From assembly GCA_025929535.1 (NCBI GenBank), contig JAICLZ010000034.1, forward strand, positions 1 through 44,009: DNA of 44,009 nucleotides, written 5' to 3'. The position numbers were made by a program, and so were the translations under genes. Shown piece by piece: positions 17,594 through 27,047 of this stretch (its first letter is position 1; each line of letters opens with the position of its first letter). The notes below the pieces were generated by a model that made no database searches, was not told the DNA's origin, and saw only the letters and a program-made list of their open reading frames with translations. The DNA comes from Gemmatimonadaceae bacterium. GTDB taxonomy: Bacteria; Gemmatimonadota; Gemmatimonadetes; Gemmatimonadales; Gemmatimonadaceae.

Positions 17594-18456
17594 CCGCGTT
17601 CTGGCGCAGAGCGGGCTGGCAGACGCGCGCGGCGATGCTCGTGCTCGTTGCGCTCGCGCTGGGGGCTCTTCTCGTGCCGGCGCTCGCGAGCGCCTCGCCC
17701 ACGGCCATTGGTGACGCGCTCGCGCTTCGGCTGCTGCCGCCGCTCTCCGTCGACACCGCGCACCATTTCCATCTGCTCGGCACCGACGCATTCGGACGCG
17801 ACCTGTTCGTGCGCGCGATGCTCGCGGGGCGGCTGTCGCTCGCGGTGGGGATTGCGGGATCGGTGCTCGCGGGTGCAGTCGGCATCGCGATCGGTGCCAT
17901 CGGCGGATGGGAGGGCGGCGTGCTCGATCGCATCGCGATGGGCGCGGGCGATGTGCTGCTCGCGATTCCCCGGCTCGTGATCCTGCTCGTGTGCGCCGCG
18001 CTCTGGCCGCCGGGCGCGACGATGGTGATCACGATCCTCGTGCTCACGGGATGGATGGGCGTCGCGCGACTCGTGCGTGGCGAGGTGCGCGGGCTCCGCG
18101 CGCGCCCGTTCATCGAGAGCGCGCAGGCGATGGGTGCGTCGCCAACCCGGGTGCTCTGGAAGCACGTGCTGCCGAACGCCATCGCCCCCGCGATCGTGGC
18201 CATGGCACTTGGCGTGGGCAGCGCGGTGCTCCTCGAGAGCGGGCTGTCCTTTCTCGGACTCGGCATCCAGCCGCCGTCGCCCAGCTGGGGAAACATGATC
18301 GCGGACGGGCGCGAGCTCATCGTGCTCGCGCCGTGGATCGCGCTGGCGCCGGGGCTCGCGCTCATCCTCACGGTGCTCTCGTGCACGCTGCTCGGCGATG
18401 CACTGCGCGACCGGCTCGCGGGCGACGAGCTGGAGACGATGCGCGCGCGATCCTAG
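17590..18456 (+). CDS. ABC transporter permease, DppC/OppC type
   Basis: A 288-aa permease. HLLGTDAFGRDLFVRAM is the hallmark DppC motif, and AQAMGASPTRVLWKHVLPN is the EAA loop. GTG 17590 overlaps the dppB-like stop by 4 nt (GTGA). It ends at TAG 18456, sharing a CTAG with the convergent mannosidase stop. It pairs with the upstream permease to form the transmembrane channel; the ATPase subunits must be encoded elsewhere. Confidence 0.88.
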   Translation: MTAFWRRAGWQTRAAMLVLVALALGALLVPALASASPTAIGDALALRLLPPLSVDTAHHFHLLGTDAFGRDLFVRAMLAGRLSLAVGIAGSVLAGAVGIAIGAIGGWEGGVLDRIAMGAGDVLLAIPRLVILLVCAALWPPGATMVITILVLTGWMGVARLVRGEVRGLRARPFIESAQAMGASPTRVLWKHVLPNAIAPAIVAMALGVGSAVLLESGLSFLGLGIQPPSPSWGNMIADGRELIVLAPWIALAPGLALILTVLSCTLLGDALRDRLAGDELETMRARS

Positions 18457-21116
18457 CGCGCGAGCAGGGTGACGATCGCCCGTGGCGCGGCGACGAACGG
18501 CACGCGATTGTCCTGAATTCGAAGCAATTCTCCGGGGCTCTCGTCCAGCCGGGAAATGCGCGCTTCGCTCATGGATGCGCCCAGCGTCCAGGCGCCGGCG
18601 ATCTCGCGCTCGGTGAGATTGACGCAGCGAAGCACGAGCCACGCGCCGTCTTCGCTGGTCTTGATCGTGGAGAGCGCGAGACCATTGCCCTCGAGTGCGA
18701 TGCCTGCGGTGGTGGTGGCGAGGGTCGTTGCCGAGCGTACCGTGCGCCCCGTGAGCGGATGCAGCACGTCGTCCGCCGTGTGCTCGATGAGGGCGATCAT
18801 CGCGTCGTCGCGCGGGCCGTGCGGGAGAATCGCGAAGCATCCGGCGAAGGCGCCCTGCTGCTGCGCCTCGGGGGTTGGTGCGGGCCAACCCGCGTGCCCC
18901 GGGCGTTCGGGAAGATCGTTGCGCGAGAGCTCGCCCACCGCGCGGAAGAGCGTGATCGCGACGGTGCCGTCGCCGAGCGCTTCATATTCTCCGAGTCCGT
19001 CCGAGTAGACGGTTGCGCCTCGATGCGGCGAGGTGAGCGTCACGTAGCGCGCGAGCGGCGCCGTTGGCGGCGGAATCTCGGCACTCGTGGGCGGCGCGAC
19101 GATCGGCACGCGACGCACGGGTCCGAACGCGGCATCGGCGAAGACTTCGGCATCGCGCACGTTCGTGGCAACGTGCAGGCGCACGCGATGATCTCGCATC
19201 CCGTTCTCACCGTTCACCTCGATGCCGAGATGGCGGGCGCCGGCGTCGAGCGTGAGCGTGAGCGTGCCCGCGGCGGACTCAGGGCGCTGCAGCCGAACAT
19301 CGGCGTGGGACTCGACGCGCCACGGGATCACGAGCGTGGCGCGAAGCGGGCCGCGCAGCCCCGGCCGTGGGGCGGAGAGCTCGGCGAGGGACGGCTCGCC
19401 GCGCAACGAGGCTGTGTAGAGGTCTCCGGCGTCCTCTGTCGCCTCGATCGAGATGAGCGACGCGATCGTGTGCGCGCCGTCCAGCGTGGTGAGCGTGACG
19501 CCGCCGCGCTGGTCCACGTCGACTCGCAACGCGTCGTTGTCCATCGTGCGCCCGCGCGCGCGTACCTCGGCCGGAGTCCTGGCCATCGCCTCGGGCCCGC
19601 CCTCCGCCAGCGGGAACGCGCGCGTTCCGTAGCCTGCGATTTGCGGCACCCAGATCAGCGCGGCCGTGGACTCGACCAGATCGTCCCAGGGGTAGTGCTG
19701 GGGAGACTCGACTCGCGCGTGGCGCCGCGTGGTCGCGAGGATCTGCACGGGGATGGCGCCGTCCTCGAGCGTCCAGCTGTGGGACGCCGCGCCAACAGGC
19801 ATCTGCGAAGCATTTCCCGAGTCCGGACCCACGCGCACATGATCGCGTACCATCTGCACGTCCACCGCGGCGATGCCGCCGCGGGCGCGCGCCGCGGGAT
19901 TGCACACGACCACCTGTGCGCTCCATGCGCCCGCCGCGGCGCGCGTCGCGACCGCGTCGTAGCCGATGAGATCGAGCAGCGCATCCTCGCGCAGCCCGGC
20001 CGACTGCACCTCCACCTCCTCGAGACGCGCCGACATCGCGCGCGCGACGGGATCGATCGAGCACCCGCAGAGCGTATCGTGCGGCTGGCAGGCGAGCAGC
20101 GTCTTCCAGGCGGCGAGCAGGTGCGCACGGCGCGCCGCCGGACGCGCGCGCTCAGCGAGTGCCGCCCACGGTTCGGTATGTCGCAACAGCGATCGTTCCG
20201 CGCGCGCCGCGCGGCGCTTGAGGGCGCTGCGCGTGCCGAACGTGCCTTGCAAGGCCCATGTGTAGCCGTAGGAGTCTCGCAGCTCGCCCTGCACGACAGG
20301 CAATGGCAGCTCCGCGCGCGCGGCCGCGGAGACGATTGCCCGGCCGAAGCCGGCCAGGCTCGTGAGCTGCACGGTGTCCGGCTGCGCCGCGGTTGCGAGC
20401 GCGCGCACGGCGCGCGCGCGATCGGGCTGGCGCGCGTGATGGTCCGCACCGTTGGGGAGCAGCACCTCCCGGAGCGTCGCTCGCGGATCGAGCACCGCGC
20501 GCAGCGACGTCCAGCGCGGCTGCGCCTCTTGGTCCGACGCGGGAAGAGACGCGCCGAGTTCGTAGCCATCCGAAGAGAGGTGGTACAGGAGGACGGCGCT
20601 TCCATCGGGAGCGCGCCAGCGCGCGATGTCGCCGCGGGGGTGCGTCGCGCCTCCGTACCCGCGCCAGAGGATGATCACTGGCATCCCAAATCCGGATGCC
20701 AGCGCGGGCAGCATTGCGGGATGCCCAAAGGCATCCGGAGAGTAGAGCAGCGGAGGAGCCGAGGCGCCGAGTGAGTCGAGCACGGCCCGTCCCGCGAGGA
20801 GATTGCGGACGAGCGATTCGCCGGAGGGGATGAGCTCATCGGCGAGTACGTACCACGGGCCCGCCTCGAGCGAGCCCGACCGTAGCCGCTCCGCGAGCTC
20901 GTTGCGTCGCTCCGGGCGCACGGCAAGATAATCCTCGAGGACGATCGCCTGCCCGTCGAGCAGAAAGGGCGCGAGGTCCTCGTGATCATCGAGCAGGGCA
21001 TCGATGAGCGCGACGAGCCGCTGCCGGAGTCTGCCCGCGGGCTGGTACCACTCGCGATCCCAGTGCGTGTGGCTCACCACGTGGACGGTGAGCGGCTGAT
21101 CAGGTCGAGTCGCCAT
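18453..21116 (-). CDS. Glycoside hydrolase family 38 alpha-mannosidase
   Basis: An 887-aa cytoplasmic GH38 enzyme. Near the N-terminus is VHVVSHTHWDREWY (zinc ligands His18 and Asp20), then LLDGQAIVLEDYL, and PDAFGHP with the catalytic Asp128. The rest is the helical and beta-sandwich middle and C-terminal domains. GH38 cleaves terminal alpha-mannosides. ATG 21116 was chosen as the nearest start to the HTHWD motif. It converges with the permease gene (stop codons overlap in CTAG), so the permeases and mannosidase may serve the same glycan but are not co-transcribed. Confidence 0.9.
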   Translation of the reverse strand: MATRPDQPLTVHVVSHTHWDREWYQPAGRLRQRLVALIDALLDDHEDLAPFLLDGQAIVLEDYLAVRPERRNELAERLRSGSLEAGPWYVLADELIPSGESLVRNLLAGRAVLDSLGASAPPLLYSPDAFGHPAMLPALASGFGMPVIILWRGYGGATHPRGDIARWRAPDGSAVLLYHLSSDGYELGASLPASDQEAQPRWTSLRAVLDPRATLREVLLPNGADHHARQPDRARAVRALATAAQPDTVQLTSLAGFGRAIVSAAARAELPLPVVQGELRDSYGYTWALQGTFGTRSALKRRAARAERSLLRHTEPWAALAERARPAARRAHLLAAWKTLLACQPHDTLCGCSIDPVARAMSARLEEVEVQSAGLREDALLDLIGYDAVATRAAAGAWSAQVVVCNPAARARGGIAAVDVQMVRDHVRVGPDSGNASQMPVGAASHSWTLEDGAIPVQILATTRRHARVESPQHYPWDDLVESTAALIWVPQIAGYGTRAFPLAEGGPEAMARTPAEVRARGRTMDNDALRVDVDQRGGVTLTTLDGAHTIASLISIEATEDAGDLYTASLRGEPSLAELSAPRPGLRGPLRATLVIPWRVESHADVRLQRPESAAGTLTLTLDAGARHLGIEVNGENGMRDHRVRLHVATNVRDAEVFADAAFGPVRRVPIVAPPTSAEIPPPTAPLARYVTLTSPHRGATVYSDGLGEYEALGDGTVAITLFRAVGELSRNDLPERPGHAGWPAPTPEAQQQGAFAGCFAILPHGPRDDAMIALIEHTADDVLHPLTGRTVRSATTLATTTAGIALEGNGLALSTIKTSEDGAWLVLRCVNLTEREIAGAWTLGASMSEARISRLDESPGELLRIQDNRVPFVAAPRAIVTLLAR

Positions 21117-21181
21117 CGATTCGAAAAGCTGGGCACGCTCCACCGATCCGGCAACGCGCGCGGCCGGAATGGTGCACAAAA

Positions 21182-21207
21182 GAAAGGCGACCCGGAGGCC
21201 GCCTTTC
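21182..21207 (-). terminator. Rho-independent terminator of the small membrane protein gene
   Basis: A perfect 8-bp stem, GAAAGGCG/CGCCTTTC, with a 10-nt loop. On the minus strand it is followed by TCTTTT. It lies 23 nt beyond the stop of the 49-aa membrane protein and before the mannosidase start. Confidence 0.75.
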
Positions 21208-21230
21208 AGTTCACACAGTTGGTCGGAGAG

Positions 21231-21380
21231 CTAGACGGCCGGCCGTCCGGTGACGAGACGCCACACGACAGCGATGACCGCGAGCACGAGCAGAATGTGA
21301 ATGAGGCCACCGCCTACGTGGAGCACCACGAAGCCGAGCAGCCACAGAATGAAGAGTATTACCGCAATCGTCCACAGCAT
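21231..21380 (-). CDS. Small membrane protein, DUF5670 / lmo0937 family
   Basis: A 49-aa protein of two hydrophobic helices (MLWTIAVILFILWLLGFVV and LIHILLVLAVIAVVWRL) with a GGGLIH turn. This matches the lmo0937/DUF5670 family of tiny membrane proteins, whose function is unknown. A Shine-Dalgarno GGAG sits 7 nt before ATG 21380. A terminator follows, so it is a stand-alone transcript. Confidence 0.85.
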   Translation of the reverse strand: MLWTIAVILFILWLLGFVVLHVGGGLIHILLVLAVIAVVWRLVTGRPAV

Positions 21381-21525
21381 TGTCCAGGCTCCGCGAAAGA
21401 AGGACTGAGAGGACCTCTTGCCGATGGATAAAGCAACTCGCGTACCAGCCGCGACCGACGTAGGCTTAAGATCACTCAGCCGTGTTGGACGGCCCGGCTG
21501 CGGACGACCTCGCCTCGGACTACCC

Positions 21526-22383
21526 ATGTCGATCGACAACATTTCCGATACCGCGCGTTGGGTCGCCATGTACCGCGCCATGGAGAGCGAACGGCCCGAC
21601 GCCCTGTTCCACGATCGCTTTGCAAAGCGGCTCGCGGGCGAGAAGGGCGACAACATCGTGCGCACGATGAAGGACGGCCGCGCGATGGCCTGGGCGATGA
21701 TCGTGCGCACCCAGGTGTTCGACGAGATCATCATGGCAGAGATCGCAACGGACGGCATCGAGCTGGTGCTCAATCTGGCTGCCGGACTCGACGTGCGCCC
21801 CTGGCGGCTGGAGCTGCCGGAGACGCTTCGATGGGTGGATGCCGATCTCCCGGAGATCCTCCGGTACAAGCTCGAGACGCTGGGCGATGCAAAGCCGAAG
21901 TGCCGGTACGAGGCGGTCGAGGCGAACCTCATCGATGCGGCTGTGCGAAGCGCACTGTTCGCTCGCATCGGACGCGAGGCGCAACGAGTGCTGGTGGTGA
22001 CGGAGGGGTTGCTGATCTATCTGAGCCCTTCAGAGGTGGGTGCGCTTGCGTCGGATCTGCACGCGGAGCCGTCGTTCGCGCGCTGGGTGATCGACCTTGC
22101 GAGCCCGCGACTGCTCAAGATGATGATGAAGTCGTGGGGTAAGGCGGTCGCGTCAGGAAATGCTCCGTTCCAGTTCGCTCCCGCGAACGGCACGAACTTC
22201 TTTCGCGATTTCGGGTGGGAGGAGCGCGCCTTCTATTCGACCATGGAGGAAGCCGAGCGGCTCGATCGCGAGATGAAGTCGAGGATGATGTGGCTCTGGA
22301 AGCTCATGGGTCGCCTCTCACCGCAGCGCATGCGGGAGGAGTTTCGTCGCATGTCCGGGATCGTGGTGCTCGAGCGCATCTAG
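21526..22383 (+). CDS. LCM-type SAM-dependent methyltransferase (TIGR00027-like)
   Basis: A 285-aa class I methyltransferase. The N-terminus shows ISDTARWVAMYRAMESERPD, then LVLNLAAGLDVRPWRL (SAM-binding loop), WVDADLPEILRYK and VVTEGLLIYLSPSEV, all typical of the leucine carboxyl methyltransferase-like family PF04072. Natural substrate is unknown for most bacterial members. ATG 21526 matches the family start; upstream in-frame starts exist from 21418 but give a non-homologous tail. No ribosome site is clear. Confidence 0.82.
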   Translation: MSIDNISDTARWVAMYRAMESERPDALFHDRFAKRLAGEKGDNIVRTMKDGRAMAWAMIVRTQVFDEIIMAEIATDGIELVLNLAAGLDVRPWRLELPETLRWVDADLPEILRYKLETLGDAKPKCRYEAVEANLIDAAVRSALFARIGREAQRVLVVTEGLLIYLSPSEVGALASDLHAEPSFARWVIDLASPRLLKMMMKSWGKAVASGNAPFQFAPANGTNFFRDFGWEERAFYSTMEEAERLDREMKSRMMWLWKLMGRLSPQRMREEFRRMSGIVVLERI

Positions 22384-22399
22384 AGCTCGGGAAAGCTGT

Positions 22400-23053
22400 C
22401 TAGGACGCATCGGGGAGCGCGCGCGCCGCGTCCCACGCACTGAATGCCGCGCGAATCTCGGCCGCGTTGCGATATCGGCGCAGCGAGATCGTGTGCGATC
22501 GCGAGGCGGTGTCGACGATGACCGCATTCTCGGTGATGCGAATGTCGCGGACGTCCGTCCACGCGACCGAGAAGCCGCGGATACGTGACGTGCGTGCGCG
22601 TACGCCATTCTCGTCGATGTGAATCTCCCTTCGTTTCCACGAAAGCTGCGCGAGCTTTCCGTGCAGCAGCCCGATCATGACGGTGGCCACTCCGAGCGCG
22701 AACGCAGGTCGCTCGTAGAACGGCTTCCCGCCGGGATGCGCGGAATGCACGGACTCGAGGATCAGGAGCGCGCCAGCGACGATGTCGAACCAGTCGGGGC
22801 TTCCGTGCGCGCGCGCGGCGGGCGACGCGGCGACTTCCGAACTAACGTCGCGTGCGAGGAGCAGGAGCAACACCGCTGCGACGGCGATCTCCGCAATCGC
22901 GAGCAGATCCCCTGCTCCGCCCGGCGCCTGCAGCCTGTGCACGCCGGCGAACAGCAGTGGCACGCCGCCCACGGCGTGCTGCAGCTTCTGCCACCAGAGT
23001 CCCAGCCGTTTGCGCTTGTCGTCGAGAACGATGGTGATCGCGGGCGGTGTCAT
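22400..23053 (-). CDS. Uncharacterised membrane protein with PH-like C-terminal domain
   Basis: A 217-aa protein with about four hydrophobic segments (residues 45-70, 88-100, 112-130 and a weaker early one). The soluble tail shows IHIDENGVRARTSRIRGFSV, WTDVRDIRITENAVIV, the beta pattern of bacterial PH domains. Function is not known. ATG 23053 was chosen; it sits directly beside an inverted repeat, GCGACA-N3-TGTCGC, in the divergent region with dedA. It converges on the methyltransferase gene. Confidence 0.6.
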   Translation of the reverse strand: MTPPAITIVLDDKRKRLGLWWQKLQHAVGGVPLLFAGVHRLQAPGGAGDLLAIAEIAVAAVLLLLLARDVSSEVAASPAARAHGSPDWFDIVAGALLILESVHSAHPGGKPFYERPAFALGVATVMIGLLHGKLAQLSWKRREIHIDENGVRARTSRIRGFSVAWTDVRDIRITENAVIVDTASRSHTISLRRYRNAAEIRAAFSAWDAARALPDAS

Positions 23054-23080
23054 GCGACACGATGTCGCTACGATGTCGCT
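23054..23080. repeat. Inverted and tandem repeat in the divergent promoter region
   Basis: GCGACA-CGA-TGTCGC is a perfect inverted repeat at 23054-23068. CGATGTCGCT is then repeated at 23060-23069 and 23071-23080 with an 11-bp period. It lies directly upstream of the minus-strand gene start and 105 bp before dedA. This is operator-like, but no known consensus is recognised. Confidence 0.4.
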
Positions 23081-23185
23081 GGCGCATGCAGACCGGAAGA
23101 TCGCGAGCGTCGAGCCGTTCGTGGTTGACCCACGCCCGGAAGCAGTCGAAGTTCCGTGGACGCCCTCTGTCACCCCCGGAGCAGC

Positions 23186-23854
23186 ATGCATTCGCTTGGC
23201 GATCTTTGGCACCAGTACTCGGACCCGACGGCCCTCATCATGTGGGGCGGCTACGTCGCGCTCACGATCATCATCTTCGCCGAGACGGGGCTCCTGGTCG
23301 GATTTTTTCTTCCGGGCGATTCGCTGCTCGTATCGGCAGGATTGATCGCGTCGCGCGGCATCCTCGATGTCTGGCTCATGTGCGCCCTCCTCTCGGCCGC
23401 CGCCATTCTCGGGCAGACGGTGGGCTACGCGATCGGAAAGGCGGCGGGGCCGCGCCTCTTCTCGCGCGAAGACTCGATGTTCTTCAAGCGAAGCCATCTG
23501 CAACGCGCGCACGACTTCTACGAGAAGCATGGCGGTGCGACGATCGTGCTCGCGCGCTTCATGCCGATCGTGCGCACCTTCGTGCCCGTCGTCGCGGGCG
23601 CCGCACGCATGAGCTATCGCGCCTTTCAGATCTTCAACGTGATCGGCGGCGTGCTGTGGGTATGTGGTATGCTCATGATCGGGTACGGCCTCGGCCGCTA
23701 CATTCCCGGGATCGAAAAGCACATCGACAAGGTTATCATACTGGTCATCGCGGTCTCGCTCGCGCCTGCTCTGATTGGTGCGTGGCGCCGCAAGCACGCC
23801 GCGGTCGCTGCGCCTGCGATCCCGGATCTTCGCACGACAATACCGGAGGAATGA
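23186..23854 (+). CDS. DedA-family membrane protein
   Basis: A 222-aa protein of the DedA/SNARE-associated (VTT) family. Features are [30 protein letters not shown], and [21 protein letters not shown] with the conserved arginine loop. Characterised DedA proteins include undecaprenyl-phosphate and lipid flippases and proton-dependent membrane homeostasis factors. ATG 23186 is preferred over an upstream ATG at 23156. It is followed at once by the superoxide dismutase gene. Confidence 0.9.
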   Translation: MHSLGDLWHQYSDPTALIMWGGYVALTIIIFAETGLLVGFFLPGDSLLVSAGLIASRGILDVWLMCALLSAAAILGQTVGYAIGKAAGPRLFSREDSMFFKRSHLQRAHDFYEKHGGATIVLARFMPIVRTFVPVVAGAARMSYRAFQIFNVIGGVLWVCGMLMIGYGLGRYIPGIEKHIDKVIILVIAVSLAPALIGAWRRKHAAVAAPAIPDLRTTIPEE

Positions 23855-23855
23855 A

Positions 23856-24467
23856 ATGGCTTTTACGCTGCCGCCGCTCGGATACGACTACGCCGCTCTC
23901 GAGCCGCACATCGATGCGCGCACGATGGAGATTCATCATACCAAGCATCACCAGGCGTATGTGAACAATCTCAACGCGGCGATCGAGAAGACCCCCGAGC
24001 TTCAGGACAAGAGTCTCGAGTGGCTCCTGCAGAATCTCCCGGCGGTGCCCGAGTCCGTGCGCAACGCGGTCCGCAACAATGCCGGCGGTCACTGGAATCA
24101 CACGTTCTTCTGGCAGATCATCGGACCGAACGGCGGCGGCGAGCCAACGGGCGCGGTGGCCGACGCGATCAAGAAATCGTTCGGGGATTTCTCGAAGCTC
24201 AAGGAGCAGCTGAACGCATCAGGGCTCGCGCGCTTCGGCTCCGGATGGGCGTGGGTCGTCGCCGACAAGGGCGGGAAGCTCACGATCGAGAGCACGCCGA
24301 ACCAGGACACCCCGGTGTCCGACAAGAAGACGCCGATCCTCGGCGTGGACGTGTGGGAGCACGCGTACTATCTCAAGTACCAGAACCGCCGCGCGGACTA
24401 TCTGGCTGCGTGGTGGAACGTGGTGAACTGGGGCGAGGTCGCGAAGCGGCTCGAGGGCGCGCGCTGA
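23856..24467 (+). CDS. sodA: Superoxide dismutase, Mn-type (Mn/Fe family)
   Basis: A 203-aa Mn/Fe superoxide dismutase. Metal-site segments [25 protein letters not shown] and [15 protein letters not shown] are present. The NQD motif before the DVWEHA segment supplies the outer-sphere glutamine position typical of Mn forms, though cambialistic use cannot be excluded. It converts superoxide to peroxide in the cytoplasm. A strong ribosome site GGAGGA lies 5 nt before ATG 23856. The start is 1 nt after the dedA stop, so the genes form an operon. Confidence 0.95.
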   Translation: MAFTLPPLGYDYAALEPHIDARTMEIHHTKHHQAYVNNLNAAIEKTPELQDKSLEWLLQNLPAVPESVRNAVRNNAGGHWNHTFFWQIIGPNGGGEPTGAVADAIKKSFGDFSKLKEQLNASGLARFGSGWAWVVADKGGKLTIESTPNQDTPVSDKKTPILGVDVWEHAYYLKYQNRRADYLAAWWNVVNWGEVAKRLEGAR

Positions 24468-24476
24468 CTCACGCGC

Positions 24477-26417
24477 TCATCGCGGGGCGTCGCCCTCGAG
24501 ATACGTGTAGCCCTCGAGACCGGCGACGTAGTCCGCGATGAACGTGTTCGCTTCCTGACGCGTGATGTTCGTTGCCGCGGATACCTTGCGGCGGAAGGTC
24601 GTGAGCAGATCGGACGCGCGGAACTGCACGTAGTTCAGCACTTCGGTCACCGTGTCGCCGTGCACAAGGTCGGTCACCTCGTAGCCCGACTCCGAGAGCC
24701 GCACGTGCACGGCGTTCGTGTCTCCGAACAGGTTGTGCAGGTCGCCGAGGATTTCCTGATAGGCGCCGGTGAGAAAAATCCCGAGAATGTAGGGCTCCCC
24801 GTGGCGATACGGATGCAACGGGAGGCTCGGGCTCCCGTGCTTGCCACCGACGAACCGGTCGATCTTGCCGTCGGAGTCGCACGTCACGTCCTGAATCGTG
24901 CCGCGGCGCTCGGGCTCTTCGTCGAGGCGATGCACGGGCATGATCGGGAAGATCTGATCGATCGCCCAGCTGTCGGGAAGCGACTGGAAGACGCTGAAGT
25001 TGCAGAAGTAGCGATCGATGAGCCGCGCCTCGAGCTCCTCGATGATGTCCTCGTACTCCTCGCGATCGCGCTGCGCCATCACGGCCACCTTGTTCACGGT
25101 GGCCGTATAGAGCTGCTCCGCCATCGCGCGCGCCCGCAGCGAGAGCACGCCGCTGTTGAAGAGCCCCTGGGCGCGATCCTTGGCGAAGGTGGCGTCGTGA
25201 TAGACCTCGCGCGCGGAGCGGCCCGAGATGGACTCGTACGAGTCCTGGAGGTCGTGCAGGATCGCGTGATCGTCATCGGTGATCACCGGCAGCTCGACAT
25301 CCTGCTGCGACTCGACATCGATGACGTCGAGCAGGAGCAGCGCGTGGTGCGCGGTGAGCGCGCGCCCCGACTCCGAGATGAGATTCGGCATGGGAATCTC
25401 GAGCTCGCGGCACATCTCGGCGAGCGTGTACACGACGTCGTTCGCGTACTCCTGCACGGAGTAGTTGACGCTCGCGGTGACCGTCGAGCCCGAGCCGTCG
25501 TAGTCGATGCCGAGGCCGCCGCCCACATCCACGTGGCTGATGCGAACTCCCGCGGTGTGCAGCTCGGCGTAGAAGCGCGCGATCTCCTGCAGCCCCGACT
25601 TGATGTAGCGGATGTCGGTGATCTGGGAGCCCAGGTGGAAGTGGATGAGCTTGAGCACCTCGAGACGATTCGCATTTCGCAGCTTGTCGATCACGCGAAC
25701 GAGCTCGCTCGCGCTGAGCCCGAACTTGGACTTCTCACCACCACTCTCGGCCCAGCGCCCGTGTCCCTCGGATGCCAGCTTGATGCGAACGCCCGCCCGA
25801 GGGGTGACACCCATCTCGTCGGCGACGCGCAGCAGCACATCGAGCTCGCCTTCCTGCTCGATCACGACGAACACCTCGTGGCCGAGCTTCTGGCCCATGA
25901 GGGCGAGGCGCATGAACTCCTCGTCCTTGTAGCCGTTGCAGACGATCATGTGGTTCGGCGATTCGCTGAGCGCGAGCACGGCCTGCAGCTCCGGCTTGCT
26001 GCCACACTCGATGCCGACGCCGTGCGGCGCGCCGAACTGCACGATCTCCTCGACGATGTGGCGCTGCTGGTTGACCTTGATCGGGTAGACGAGAGTGTAC
26101 TTCCCCTCGTACTCGTACTCCTTTATCGCGCGATCGAAGGCGGCGTAGAGTGTCTCGATGCGGGAGCGGAGGATGTCGCTGAAGCGGAGGAGCACGGGGA
26201 GGCCGACGCCCTGCTCGCCCAGGTCCATCGCGAGATTGAAGAGGTCGAGTGTGCGCTCGGGGCGCGAGAGATCGGGACGCACGACCGCATGTCCCTGCTC
26301 GTTGATGTCGAAGTAGCCGATGCCCCATCCTTCGACGTTGTACAGCGCGCGCGACTCATCGATGCTCCACGTGGTCGCTGCGACGGAAGGAGGACTAGCC
26401 TCCACTCGAGTTGCCAT
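24477..26417 (-). CDS. speA: Biosynthetic arginine decarboxylase
   Basis: A 646-aa PLP enzyme of the SpeA family, producing agmatine for polyamine synthesis. The PLP lysine is Lys114 (VYPIKVNQQRH). Further motifs are LIHFHLGSQI, VDVGGGLGIDYDGS, ISESGRALTAHHALL and the C-terminal SVFQSLPDSWAI. Length is close to E. coli SpeA. It converges with sodA, with 9 nt between. A promoter-like pair abuts the start codon. Confidence 0.96.
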   Translation of the reverse strand: MATRVEASPPSVAATTWSIDESRALYNVEGWGIGYFDINEQGHAVVRPDLSRPERTLDLFNLAMDLGEQGVGLPVLLRFSDILRSRIETLYAAFDRAIKEYEYEGKYTLVYPIKVNQQRHIVEEIVQFGAPHGVGIECGSKPELQAVLALSESPNHMIVCNGYKDEEFMRLALMGQKLGHEVFVVIEQEGELDVLLRVADEMGVTPRAGVRIKLASEGHGRWAESGGEKSKFGLSASELVRVIDKLRNANRLEVLKLIHFHLGSQITDIRYIKSGLQEIARFYAELHTAGVRISHVDVGGGLGIDYDGSGSTVTASVNYSVQEYANDVVYTLAEMCRELEIPMPNLISESGRALTAHHALLLLDVIDVESQQDVELPVITDDDHAILHDLQDSYESISGRSAREVYHDATFAKDRAQGLFNSGVLSLRARAMAEQLYTATVNKVAVMAQRDREEYEDIIEELEARLIDRYFCNFSVFQSLPDSWAIDQIFPIMPVHRLDEEPERRGTIQDVTCDSDGKIDRFVGGKHGSPSLPLHPYRHGEPYILGIFLTGAYQEILGDLHNLFGDTNAVHVRLSESGYEVTDLVHGDTVTEVLNYVQFRASDLLTTFRRKVSAATNITRQEANTFIADYVAGLEGYTYLEGDAPR

Positions 26418-26424
26418 GCGGCGA

Positions 26425-26451
26425 ATCTTACGGACGTGTGATTCGCTTCAA
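26425..26451 (-). promoter_or_regulatory. Candidate speA promoter giving a near-leaderless transcript
   Basis: On the minus strand, TTGAAG (26446-26451) and TAAGAT (26425-26430) are separated by 15 nt. They lie in the 48-nt gap between pdxH and speA. The -10-like box ends 7 nt before the speA ATG, where transcription would start at or next to ATG. The spacer is shorter than ideal. Confidence 0.35.
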
Positions 26452-26465
26452 CAGTACCGCTTTCT

Positions 26466-27047
26466 TCACGGAAAGAGGCGCCGCATCGTCCAGTGGCTGC
26501 CGTCGCGCTCGTAGCGGCGGCGCTCGTGGAGTCGGAACTCGCCGGCGTGCCAGAACTCGATGCTCGAGGGCTTCACGCGTCGCCCGGACCAGTGCGGCGG
26601 GCGCGGCACTGCCTGATCGGCGAAGCGCGCTTCCGCGGCGGTCACGCGCTCGCGGAGCTCGTCCATGCTGGCGAGCGTCTCGCTCTGCTGCGAGGCCCAC
26701 GCGCCGATCTGGCTCTCGCGCGCGCGCGAGGCGAAGTAGGCGTCAGCCTCGGCGTCGCTCACCGGCTCGATGGTGCCCTCGACACGGATCTGCGTGTCGA
26801 GGGCGGGCCAGTAGAAGCAGAGCGCGGCGCGTGGCGTGGCGGTGAGCTCCCGTCCCTTGCGGCTGTTGAGATTCGTGTAGAACACGAAGCCGCGCTCGTC
26901 GACGTGCTTGAGCAGCACGATGCGAACGGAAGGCGCGCCGTCCAGGCTGACGGTGGCGAGCGACATTGCGGTGGGATCCGGTAGGCGAAGGCGGTCCACG
27001 GCCTGCGCCTGCGCGAAGAGCGCGCGAAACTCTGCGATGGGGTCCAT
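26466..27047 (-). CDS. pdxH: Pyridoxamine 5'-phosphate oxidase
   Basis: A 193-aa flavin enzyme making pyridoxal phosphate. Visible motifs are SLATVSLDGAPSVRIVLLKH and FVFYTNLNSRKGREL (FMN binding), SRQ-type WASQQSETL, and the C-terminal WSGRRVKPSSIEFWHAGEFRLHERRRYERD with the RLHDR-like PdxH signature. ATG 27047 matches the usual start; an upstream ATG (27086) adds 13 residues. Neither start has a clear ribosome site. It lies upstream of the PLP-dependent speA on the same strand. Confidence 0.95.
   Translation of the reverse strand: MDPIAEFRALFAQAQAVDRLRLPDPTAMSLATVSLDGAPSVRIVLLKHVDERGFVFYTNLNSRKGRELTATPRAALCFYWPALDTQIRVEGTIEPVSDAEADAYFASRARESQIGAWASQQSETLASMDELRERVTAAEARFADQAVPRPPHWSGRRVKPSSIEFWHAGEFRLHERRRYERDGSHWTMRRLFP

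Noticed and set aside
17907..20774. 955-codon plus-strand frame, and similar long frames opposite speA, clpV and vgrG
   Set aside because: Arg/Ala/His-rich composition with no domain pattern; each lies opposite a well-supported gene.
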